A DNA stretch of 64,000 bases. It comes from Osmia lignaria lignaria. Its lineage: Eukaryota > Arthropoda > Insecta > Hymenoptera > Megachilidae. The position numbers and the translations under genes were made by a program. Below the pieces are notes generated by a model, which was given only the letters and a program-made list of their open reading frames with translations, made no database searches and was not told where the DNA came from. Shown in pieces: positions 12,791-24,500 of this stretch (position 1 is the first letter of the stretch; each line of letters begins with the position of its first letter). The DNA is taken from assembly GCF_051020975.1 (NCBI RefSeq), contig NC_135036.1, forward strand, positions 6,510,001-6,574,000, read 5' to 3'.

Positions 12791-14029
12791 TCTTCTTTTT
12801 TTCTAATCTCTTCATTTCACGAATTTCAATAAGCATTTGACGACCAATCATCCCCTCAGCTCCGAAGCGGAACCTGAACGCGCATACGATTATACGATTT
12901 AAATACGACGAACGTATAGTAAGCGTGACACAAAGAGGAGAGGAGAGAATGAAAAAGAGAAAAGAACGTAGTGAAAATTAGAGAGGGATAGGGAACGAGT
13001 GGCTAACTGTATGGTTATCCCATCATCTGCTGTGGAACACGATGACACGGATCACCGGCGGGCAAAAGGATCTCCGCTGCATGGCTAATATAATGCAATC
13101 ATCGGCGTGTAATGATCGGGTGACAATGGCCGCCGGTCGGATTCCCCTGTAAACTGATTTCAGCCACGACACTTTCGTTTGCTCCTTTTTTTTTTTCCGT
13201 CGCGCTTACGACACTCTGCGGCCGTTAATAAAAGCCGATGATCCGTGAAATTAGCGAGCATTTATCACCGTGCCGAACCACCCCATAAGCTGGCTCAATT
13301 ATCGCTTTATGTCCCGTAAAACGAAACGCTACCGAGAGGAACGGTAGGTTAACGAAAATTTTCGAAACTTCTTCCTTCGGCTGATTGAATTTTTATTCTA
13401 ATGAAACATTATTCGTTGCGATTAATTTTATCTGCGATTAAATAATTTTATTCGTCATTCAGAGAACTTCTATTCACCCCAGAAACGATGCTTTAAACGT
13501 CTTTCGTTTGTTCACGCTTGAACGGAGGAACATCGGCTAAACGGATGTCATCGAAATAGTCAGGTCTCCCTATTTTCCTGCAATTGGTAGCTCGACTAAC
13601 GTTCCTGAAATGGCATCGAGGGCCGCGTGAAAAATTAGCACCGAAAATGCTGAGCAGGGAATAAAGCGAGTCCCGAAGACAGGGAATACATAACTATAAC
13701 AGATGCGTCCACCGGCAGTGGAATATTCAGAGGGAATATATGGAGAAATTTATATTCGACCCGCGATTACGAGTCTCATGATCACGTCATAGGCGTTGGA
13801 AAGTTTTTCTTTTATAGTTGTAACTTGGAGGACGCCCCCGATTCCACGACTTCGAAACAAATATATTTTCGGAAAGGTATAAGGGGGTGACGATGTACCT
13901 CGTATGGGGTTAGTTGGGAAAAGGGAGATCCTTTGGTGAATCAAGGGACAACCTTTACTATCGTCGTTTTTAAGCCTCCACCGAGACTGATTTATCGTCT
14001 ACCTTGTTGTTTAACCGGAAGGGTTGTTC

Positions 14030-14760
14030 TTGTAGCAAGGTTTATTATTATTCATGCGATTGCGACTGCGTTTTGAATACAACCTAGTAGATAATTCCTT
14101 TGAAAATTAAATCAGATATAATTATTCTAATATTTAAACATTTTTAAATTAAGAAATTTCAAGCAATACCACCAAGTAAATAAAAATCTCTACTGAGAAA
14201 TTCATGATGTTCTTGTAACAAGGTTTATTATTATTCATGAGATTATGCTTTGAATCCTAGTAGCTAATTCTTTTGAAAACTAAATTATTTCATTGTCTAA
14301 ATTTTATTAAATTAAGAAATTTCAAGACTTTTACTCCAAGCAATACTACTTCTATTAAATCCAAAAGAATAATACCAAGAAAATAAAAATCTCCACTAAA
14401 AAATTCATGATATTCTTGTAAGAAGCTTTGAATCCTGGTGGCTGATTTCTTTGAAAACTAAACTAAGTATCATAATTATTCTAATGTCTACTAAATTAAG
14501 AAATTTTAAAATTTCAACTCCAAGCAATACTACCCCTATTAAATCCAAAAGAATACCAAATAAATAAAAATCTGTACTGAAAAAAGCTTTGAATGCCAGT
14601 AGCTAATTCCTTTGAAAACTAAACCAAATATCATAATTATTCAAATGTCGAAACTTGTTTAAATAAAGAAATTTTAAAATTTCAACTCGAAGAAATACTA
14701 CCCCTATTAAATCCAAAAGAATAATACCAAATAAATAAATATCTCTACCAAAAAATACAC
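14030..14760 (+). repeat. Degenerate tandem array, ~180-bp unit, about 4 copies
   Basis: Recurring blocks: AGCTAATTCCTTTGAAAACT, TTAAATTAAGAAATTTCAA, CCCCTATTAAATCCAAAAGA and AAATAAAAATCTCTACT. Units are strongly diverged with indels. Confidence 0.75.
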
Positions 14761-16860
14761 GATGGAGATCTGTTAACGTTCAATTGACAATTGAATTTGC
14801 TAATTCGGAATTCGTTAAGCGTTTCAATTGCCCTGGAAGACCTAATACCAGCAGTCCATTAATCGCGCCGACGAGCTGGAGAGCTTTATTGCCGACTGAT
14901 CAACGCGACGATGTAATTTGCACGATTTTATTGGACGGTCCAGCCTCGCGGGTAATAATTTCACTGTAAACAGGAAGGCTCGGTGCCAATGGGGAGTATA
15001 CAGAATAGAACAGAGGTGTTAGGCCCCACACGGGTAATCGTAGGAAAGGAGATAAAACCGAACGCTGGGACTAGTCCTTAACGAGAAATTTATGCTTCAC
15101 GTTTGCCACCTCGTACGAACGATTACGACGGCAGAAACGTGATTTTTTTCGAATTACAAAGGACACGGAACGGATGTTAGGTTACATACGTGCGTGAGTG
15201 AACAACGATCCGGCAAATGGATTTTAAATTGCGGCTCGGAGCTTGGAATGAACTGTTTAAGGGATGAGAAAGTTCTGCGAAGCCGTTCGCGCTATTCATT
15301 GCTCGTTCGACGATGGAAATTTTGATGATTTCGTGAACAGATGGCGTCCGTTGAACAGAGACGATTATTTGATTAATAATTTATTAATCTCTTAGTCTTG
15401 CTTCTATAATTATTCTATGTTTCATTAAAAATTTTGCAAGCGAATAGCTTTTGAATTTTCATATTGAAATTTGCTATTTTCTATGAAATAAAAAAACTAG
15501 AAGAAGATTTCTTTTAAAAACACTACGCTTCCCGACGGCTACCACCTTTTCTGATATTTGAAAATTATTTTCTTTCTAAACAAATAATAATTTCACCTGT
15601 GTACAAAAACACTTAAATCCATCCCTAACTGACACGTGTATTGAAAAAAATAATAAATCAATGTTATTACGATGACGAGTTGATACCCCAAGTGTATCGA
15701 GCGTCGTATAATAAAACTTGTCTTATTTAAACAGAGGATCAACAGATTATTTTCCGTAATTCAAACGTCGCTATCGAGGAGCATCGTAAAACCTGCCATA
15801 TGCCGCGTCCTCACGAAGCATCAAGTCGCGCTTTTATCGCCTATCATTGTCTCTATATTATTATATCGTGCTGTACCGCGGCCGTTTAATACGGATTATT
15901 ACGATAACCGTTCGCTAAATAGATTCTCATCGATTTCGATTGAAATTTTCCATTCGAATCCTGGCTACACAACATTTTCGATAACGCGTTTAACATTCGA
16001 ACGAATATTAATTATAATTAAAACAAGTAACCTAACAAACGAAAAAAAAAAAAAATCATTAATTAAAAGGTAATAATTGAAAAGCTAATAAAACGAAGAA
16101 TCTGAAATTTGAAATAATAAAAAGTACAGTTCGTCATAGTTCCCACTGTTTCGGATCCAGCAATAAAGAACGAACCTAAATGCAAACAATGATCCCCGTA
16201 CTCTTTGTTCATAACAAACTCCAGAAGACTCCATAGAAAGGGGTTGAACCGATCGAAGGGAAAAGAACAGCTTCCTCTCTCATCCCCGATGCATTTAGTC
16301 GACGTAAAGTTGGATGAAGGACGACGCGGAAGAAAGAGAAGCTCGAGTAACCGGGCGAACGAGCGGCTAAGAGTGGCATAAATTATTCATCCTGCCGGCG
16401 GAAAAGAGCGAAAGGTTTGCCGTGGCGATCATTAGATCGGTGGAACTCGAGCCAGGCCGGTCTGGCAGACGTGGTAAGTTCATCCGACATTAGTTACGTC
16501 ATCCGCGAAGCAATGGTTTAGCCGGACGAAGTAACCGAATTCTCGTTGACACGTGCATCGCCATACGTAGAACGGCGAGGAACAAGCCAAATGGACCATC
16601 GGGAGCAAATAACTCGATTTGCTCCGGGCTACGCGTACTTGACTGGTCGCGAGGATCGCTGTAGAGACTGGGTGGCTGGGAGGTGGGGGAGGGGGGGATT
16701 GAAGTAAGAGAGAAAGAGGTAGACCAGAGGGATGGGGTTGGAAGAGTGAAAGGGGGATGAGAGAGCGTACGACAGCCAGGGTGGAAGGAAGCAAGGAAGC
16801 AAGGAAGTTATCGAGGCGGTAGTGTCACCATAGTCGTACAGAGGTGCCCAGTTGTCGAGC

Positions 16861-17777
16861 AAACTAGCGGAGCCAGTCAGCCAAACAGCTCAGCCAGCCA
16901 GCCAGCTAGCCAACCAGCCAGCCAGCCAGTAAGCGAACCAGCGAGTTCTTGTTTTATTCAGTCAGGATCATAAATTACGAATTTAAACACACAATGAAAG
17001 ACGCTTAACAAGAAGCTAACGCGAGATTGAGAGGCCCCGCCCGAAACACCTCTTCTTTCAGAGGAACGAGCAAGCCCGGCCAATCCGAGTACAGAACCGC
17101 CCTCCGACGTTCAGCCGACCCACCGTTCCCACGCCAATCCACAGGCTCGTCTGGTAGACGGGCTAGCAGGATCGACCTATCCGGTGCTTGGCGTCGCGCG
17201 TACCCGAACCCAAACCCGAACTCGAGCCGAGCTCGTCAAGCCCGACCGAGCGCGACCATGCCGAGAGAGAGTGAATCGCTCGGATAGCGAACAGACTCGT
17301 CGTTCCCCGATGCACCCCAGTCGCATACCACTTGGCCAGGCGAGTCACTCGGCAACCCCCCATTAGTTCTCTTAATCGCGTCTATCCTCGTGCTTCTCGA
17401 TTCACCTTTAAACGACACTATCCTAAATACGTGACACTCTACGTCTCTTCGTTCGACGATCGTTCAAGGGTAACGTGCACTACTACGACTTTTCTTCCAG
17501 TCCTGCCGGATCGATCGGTCTGGATTAAGCCTTCCAGGTAGCAGGGAGCCGGGACGAACGCGTCGAACCGTCGCGATGGCACGGTCGAATAGTGATCGAG
17601 GTTAACAACGCTGTGACACGGTTTTTATCGTCACCGGTTACCAGAGTGAGTGAGAGGATGCCTCTTGTGTGTCAGTGAGTGTATACCCACAGGATAACCC
17701 GACCGCTGACAGCCGGCTGAATCGCGAGCACCTACGCCAACATTTTTCGCTCATTGCCGAACTATGCGTGGTGCGAG
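16861..17777 (+). promoter_or_regulatory. HGTX: Presumed HGTX 5' leader with several upstream ORFs
   Basis: GC-rich sequence before the HGTX start. It opens with a degenerate CCAG repeat (about 16862-16930). Short upstream ORFs begin at ATGs near 16994 (4 codons), 17258, 17308, 17576 and 17658. A further ATG at 17764 has A at -3, reads nine codons and stops at 17793, so it overlaps the HGTX start at 17778 in another frame. GTGAGT-like strings near 17647 and 17674 mean the leader may be spliced. The transcription start is not identifiable; the left limit is a guess. Confidence 0.5.
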
Positions 17778-18516
17778 ATGGTGTGTTCTTTGACCAACAA
17801 CAACAATAACAACAACAACGGGAAGACTTGCAACGATACCGGTGATCCCTGCACGGACTTGGAGTCGCGATCCAGCCCCGAAGGACAGCCAGGCGAGAAC
17901 ATGTCGTCGCTGAGCGACGCTCACAGACGGAACAGCCATTTGGAAGGCGACAGGAGTTCCTCGGCTGGTTCTTCATTGGGTTCGTGTTCGCCACCGCCGG
18001 CATCGAGCCACTCGCCACCGCCGCCCAGGCCGCCCTGGTTGCACGACTTCCACGCGGCCGCGGCGCCCCACGTCCTTCAGTTTCTCAACCTGAGCGCCGC
18101 CGGTGGTAGCATGTTGGCTAGTCAACCTCTGGCGGCTCTTCATTCCATGGCGGAGAGAAGTCACCATCAGCAACATCAGCAGCATCAGCAACAACAGCAA
18201 CAGCAGCAGCAACAGCAGGCCCATCATCAGCAACAACAGCAGTCGGGTCTTCAGTTGCCCAGGATCAGCGTACCGTTGTCCACGATCACCCAGGGTCAGT
18301 CGTCGCCTACCGGAAGCGGTAAACACAGTCCAGCTACCTCCATCACGTCCGTCGGGAGCAATCCTCACGGGATCGACACGATACTATCGCGACCGGCGGC
18401 CACGCATCCTCAGGCACCGGTATCCGCGGCCCACGCCGCGTTGCAACCGACGCCGCATCCTCAGCACATGACCGCGCCACGGTACAGCATGCACGCGGGA
18501 TTCACAGCATCATCCG
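17778..18516 (+). CDS. HGTX: HGTX coding exon 1
   Basis: Encodes residues 1-246 plus one base. It holds the poly-Asn run, Pro/Ser-rich stretches, the QPLAALHSMAE block, the CAG/CAA-coded Gln/His tract (about 18162-18242) and the eh1-like motif. The donor reads ATCCG|GTTTGT, which is weak, but only this break continues in frame into exon 2. Reading through gives about 80 more codons with no family resemblance, taken as intron. The ATG has G at -3 and G at +4. Confidence 0.9.
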
Positions 18517-21500
18517 GTTTGTATTCACAGTTTTATTTATTTATAAATAGTCCATGTATTAGGTGTGTAACGGAGTTCAATGAATCTTGCCTGAAAGTTT
18601 TGCGGTTCTTTTCACTTGTATTTTGCATCTGTTTATCAGTTATTGTTGGTACATATGTGTACCAGAGTGTCACACATGATTGGCTGTGTACGTGTATAAC
18701 GGACACGTTTTTTTCAAGTTTTATTTTTGAAATATGGATCCAGAGCGTTTGCAGTTGATAAACTTTATTCGGTTGTCAGAGTATATATTTACTATAGGAT
18801 TAATCCTTGTTTCTTTTTTTTTTATGTTATACACACCACTCTTTTTCTTTATATTCAGGGATCGTTGGTTAACTTTTATTGAAGTTAAAATTTAGAATTT
18901 ATTAAGGATTTTATTGAAACTGGTGAGGGAATTTGAGGCAAAATAAGAACAGTATTGTATTGGTAAAAATTAAAGTTAAGGATGAAAGGAAATTAGAGCA
19001 AGTTTTAAGAAATTAATATTTCATATTCGTAATAAAATTTTCTAAAAATATGATCGAATCTGTCTCCGTAATTAAATTTATAATTCAGAGAATAAAAATG
19101 AATTTTTTTCCCAAATCTGACAATTTTTCAAGTAGCTAATTCAAATTGAAACGTCTAAATTCGTCGAGGAACAGGTATAATAGCAAACTTCCGTCCAATT
19201 ATTTCGAAAGGAAATTAATTGTTGGGTAAATACGGGGCTGTTCTATGCACAAGTATAATCTGTAACTGTCGGGGGGCTCTATCTTGAACTTGATCCCAGA
19301 TTACCTGTGCATTTAAAATGATTAAAGCGGCAATTATTTAGGAAGCCGTTCGTGTCGCTTTACTAATGAAACGAAAGTGAATTCCAAACAATTTCCCTTC
19401 GCCATTAATCGGGTATTGATTTTAATTATCGCGCATGAACGGAGATACGATTAACAACCCATCACAAATCACAGAAACCTAAACACGATAAAGATAATAA
19501 TTAATTTCGAAGAAAAATAAAGAAGAAAATCTTTTAATGAAAGGTATGCGGAATGCAATTTATCCGAGTGTTGAGAATCTGTTCGGGGGATCGGTTGATT
19601 GAAAAGCGGGAACCCCGAGGGATCGAAATCGATTCCGCATCGCAAACTCGCCTTAACCGAATTAGATAAACGCGTCGAGTCTCGAAGTTAGCGTATTTTG
19701 GGTTAACCACCTGACGACGGTGGCCAACTTGCCCCAGGGATCCTGATCCTTGTTCAAGCACACATTGAAACTGTGAAAAGGATCAGCTGTGCCCTCTTCC
19801 ATTGCCTCCTTATCGAAGACCATAATTAGACTGATTGCTCTACTAAATTCGTTAGAAATTTTCAGCTAATTTTAATATTTTTACCATCATTCATAACTTA
19901 ATTTTATTATAATTGGATAATTAATACTTTGAGTGTTATGAAAATGACCACTGATTGACGCGCCATAAATTAATTAATTATTTTAATTAATCAATTTGAT
20001 GGCAAATTGATACTTCAAATTTGAAACTCAATTATTTCTATTCTTAATAATTAAACGAAGGTTCATTTTAAAATAGTAGTCGAATGAAAATTATTTACCG
20101 TTTCTCGAGTATAAAATATACCCACAAATTTGATACAAGGTATGTAACAACTTTCATTCGAAGCGGAAGCACCTTAGAGGATACCAGTTCCGACGCTTAC
20201 GATCATCCAACGCATAAAATCAAGCCCGTTGAAATTGCTCTTCGTTTAGTCGTTTCAACGAGACATTGTGTGAGAACCGAGGGTGTTCGATCTCATCGAA
20301 CGGCTTACCCGTTTATTATTAATGATACGGTGGCAGAGAGGAACGACTATAAATTTAGAAGCACGGCCATCAAGAGAGAGGCATAGAAATACTAAACACA
20401 TTTTATGAACGAGGGAGGCACGTGACCAGGGTTCATGAGTTCATGAATTAGGCTGTTGATGGTACTGGCAAGGTCAGATTTTGAGGGTCCTCCAATTAGA
20501 TTGTTCAATAATATTGAACGCAACAGGGAACCAATATTTTTTCTTAATACACATTATGGTTCAATAATAATTTATTATTTCCTTGCAAAAAATTTATTTT
20601 TCACTTTGGAAGTATTCAATTGAATGTTCTATATTTACCTATAGGAAATCAATTACATTTATCTTGATCTTTATCGAATCTATTCTATTATTACCACTAT
20701 AATAACTTCTCTTATCACTGGTGTTATCACTTTCAATATTTACTCTCATCATTACACCGTCCCCCTCGATACATGTATTATAATAATTAAAATGAATCTA
20801 ATCTCATTTCTTTAACCCTTCTCGATTGAGACCCAAACTTATAAAACGTGTTCAATCTAAAATTAAATGTATAATTTTCATAGGAACAATGTGAAATTTA
20901 AATAATGAAAATAATATGAAATTAAAACTGGGGCTCTCTCCATGGTCCGCCGTTCAAGGATTAAGCTCCAGAATGTCACATTTTTATAAATGAATATATC
21001 TATCGGTTTTGATACCCGATAAAAAATGATTTTCTATTGAAATTATCTTTTAATAATTCATGAGCCATCGGTAACCACCGGATCGTTGTAAAAGAATCAT
21101 GGTTGAGCAACACTGTAGACACTATAAAATTGTTTTCCTTCCAATAAAAGAAGAAATCTTGATGGTGGCACCCGTAAAAGCCACCAAGAGGGTTTCCGAA
21201 AGAATCCTTTGCGATTTATATCCGACTGCCGTGCCACTTTTGTCCATGGCGGACGTTCAAATATCTTCAGAAATCGTGGCCATAATTCGCAATAATGGAA
21301 CCGGCTATAGTTTCGAAAAGAGCCGCGTTCCTCTTGGGAACATTGTTTAAGATCTCTCCTCGTTTCTTACTATCTCACTCTCTCATTATTTTTCGCCTTT
21401 CCCACCGTTCCTTACCTTCTCTTCTCGATCTAATTTTCTACACGCGAAAGGTGTCGAAATTAACACTAGAACATTGACACCAGAGGAATCAAAATGACAT

Positions 21501-24500
21501 GTTTTTCAAGCTAATAAGTCATCATATCTCTTATGGTAATTTTGTACAATGTAGATGTACGAAAATATACTTAGTTTTCTAAAAATCTATTTGAACTACA
21601 CAAAAATAATATGAGAAACTTCAAAAATCACAAGTATACCTACGTTCCATGGGGGTCAAAATGACTCATCTCGGTATATGGAGGTATACTGCATAAAATT
21701 TTACAAAAAGAAAAAAAAAAGAAAAGTGTTTTACAGAATTAGTTATTTGCACATTTTAGAAAAAGTACAAAATTTTAGAAAACAAAATGGATTATAAGAA
21801 ATGCCAAACAAGTCATTTTGACCCCCCTTGGTACATCTAGTGTTATTGAAAATTCCATTAGAAAATATTTTCTATTTTTAACAAATCTGATGAAAATTGA
21901 GGCTTCATCACACGAGTGATAATCAACGTATCAGAGGGTTAATGACAGAAGCTAAGAATCGTCGTTCCAGTAAATTGACAGAAAATTTCTTTCACTCCCC
22001 CGTAAGTAAGTTGTCGGAGCACCCTGTTCATGGTGCACGCTGTAGAAACGTGTATCCCGCCCCCGAGGTAAAATGGGCGAGCGATGCATGTCGCGCAATA
22101 CGGAACGCGCAGGTTCGATACGCATCCGTGTGTTCATTCAACCTCCTCTTGCTTCCAACCCTCGTTGCATCTGCTTTCGTGATAATTCACCGTCGCTTCT
22201 CCGTCCTCGAAAGGAGTTTAACAACCCTTTACCATATACCAAGAAGGTGAAACAACTAAATAATCGTTAAAAATTTCAGATACCGATATTACGGATTTGC
22301 TAGAAAATTTGAATAATTCAAATAACTTATCGAAGGGGTTAATTACTGCAATTATAAGGAAATATAAATTCGAAGAGAACTAGATATCCAACGACATTTC
22401 TCAAAATCACCCTCAAAGCCTCGATCCATCCTCCTCTGTCAGCAGGAAAACGCTCGATCTCTTGAAATCGAGATTCTCACCCGCCCCCACCCAACCACCC
22501 ATCTTACATATAGGGCGAGAACCGTAAAAATCTCTGTTGGAGGTTCAATTAAAGTCGGAGGATCGTGGAGCGATCGTCAGCTTCTTTGCCACTGAACGAT
22601 GATACCGAATATTTTTGTTGATGAGTATGCAGCCTTTAGTCGTTTATGATCCAATAAATTTTATTTGATTTCAACGTAACCGGACAAAAGGAATAACGAT
22701 CGAGCGATCGTTTCTGCCTCGAGCACACCGCTCGATGGAACACTAAAACGGGAAATAACGTTTTATACGTGCCGGATACGGGGGTTGCTTTGAGAAAGGA
22801 TCGTTTCTACTTAAATTACGACTAAATGTACGCGACGATATTCTTGCTGGAAGATTTTATAAACCTTTGAGAATGATGAACCAATATTAGAAGCGAATAA
22901 GAACTAATTGCAGACGCTCAGATTTCTTGTACGTTTTCAAATAAAAAATATCATTTTATTCAAATTTAGGGCTCCTTTAGAATTGAATAGGATTAATGTT
23001 GACAATAGGGCAGGATGGTTGGTTACTTTTTGCCGGACAGGAAATTCCTGTTTTGATTGGACTGTAGGTGGCCACTAACGTCCAGTTGTGGTTTATCCTG
23101 CTAGCTATTCCCTATTCTCTTGATAGATAGGGTAACGTATACAGTTGTTGACTCTTATACAATGATTAACTATTTTCCTGAAAAGGCAGAATATTTTTTT
23201 TCGCCTGTTTCTTGAATAAGGAAGAGCCTTTCCTGGGAGCAAGAACGCGGGACCCTTTATCGGTGGTGTATGAACGAGTCCTAAGTAGTATTATATTACC
23301 AAAAGGGAGTTGAAAAATTTGTGTAGGATAGAAGAGAGGAAAAAAAATCTTTTCCTAAAAAGGTAAAATATATGTATAATATAATGCGTTTTTTAACTTT
23401 CGGACGGCGGACCATGGAGAGAGCTCCAAGAAGGCGGACCGTGGAGAGAGCCCTAATTTTATTTCCTAAACTTAGATTTTACACTATTTCCATACAAATT
23501 ATTCTTCCACATGTAAAATATAATTATCTTTTATAACCCAAATAGAATTGTAATTTATTATGTAAGAAACGCATTATATTATACTTTCTATTTTTATAGC
23601 AGTCAATAACTGTCTACGTTACCCTATAACGAACTATAAATAGTGATACAAATTGCGACACTTTCCTCATTATATTCTCCTACGTGCAATTTAAAATTTT
23701 CAGGAGGCATCGAATGTCTCGTTAATGTCTCATTAAATTGAAAATTTACAAATAAAGGAATAAAACGAAGAGGAAAGAATAACTCTATCCGTGTATCTGT
23801 GCATACTATGTTCTCTTCACGGTGTGTTTGCTTTTGAATGCAGGTATCGGACAATTCCAACAAAGAACGGAACCACGGCATCCTGCTGTCTATTGGCCGG
23901 GTCTTCAGGGATTAGTCAGCGATCCTCTGGCATGGCGAGCAAGACTACACACGCGTAAGTTTCCTCTCGCAAACTTGTTCTAGATTTGTAAAGCGTACTC
24001 AAACTTCGCAGTTTCTCCTCCCTGAGACGAATAATTAAGCGAAACTCTCCTAATTCCGAACGAAGAAACCGATGTTCCTCTTCATAGGGAAATAGTTACG
24101 GAAATAGAGAGTTAAGGAAACAAAAGAAAAAATGAAACGAGAGCGTTGAAACGAAAACGATTGGATCGAAAACATTGATCCATAGCAATGAGGGGTCCTC
24201 GAGATATTTTTCTACCTTCGGGATATTTCGTTACCGACGATATTACACAGATTTGACAGCTGCTAGTGTTTGCTTTTGCTACGAGGAAATCGGTTGACCG
24301 AAGCGAAAAAACACGTGTCGCTAAACGCCGCTTCCGAGATCTGAGAAAACACCTTTTTTCTCAGTATTTCGAAACAAATTTTTTCCCAACTTCCTTTCGC
24401 TTATACAAACAAAATACAATCAAGCAGAAAATTGTACAATAGGGGAAGAATCTCCAACTAAACCACCTCCTCAATACCCAACACCTTGAAAAAAGGTAAC

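Larger units (their letters stand above)
1..16860. other. Gene-free flank upstream of HGTX
   Basis: No ORF here resembles a known protein, and the short ones lack splice-linked partners. It holds a repeated ~450-bp segment (1137/1912), tandem arrays at 3807, 5069, 7771, 12335 and 14030, a GTACCTA-type minisatellite at 4432-4550, a GACT microsatellite at 6725-6746, TTAA elements at 9719 and 11923, and GC-richer patches (about 4840-5060, 13020-13320, 15720-15990, 16250-16860) that may be regulatory. Around 6133-6240 are two small palindromes of the type GTTCCCAATCGGGAAC, possibly a worn element. The remainder is AT-rich with no feature I can name. Confidence 0.6.
18517..23843 (+). other. HGTX: HGTX intron 1
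   Basis: 5.3 kb between coding exons 1 and 2. It holds two mobile elements (20816-20960 and 21464-21842) and a partial TTAA element at 23399. The first 240 bp stay open as an extension of exon 1, ending in a hydrophobic stretch without family resemblance. AT-rich palindromic sequence lies near 19965-20000. No separate gene was recognised. Confidence 0.7.

Noticed and set aside
13050..13066. CCGGCGGG string resembling the short internal-initiation element described for mouse Gtx
   Set aside because: It lies several kb upstream of the presumed HGTX leader, and an 8-base match is expected by chance.
17973..18368. 131-codon reverse frame opposite HGTX exon 1, with a poly-Leu run
   Set aside because: The Leu run is the complement of the CAG/CAA tract; a shadow of the real exon.
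18517..18758. Read-through of HGTX exon 1 giving a hydrophobic tail
   Set aside because: Exon 2 joins in frame at 18516 and supplies the conserved WPGL/WRARL block; the extension is intron.
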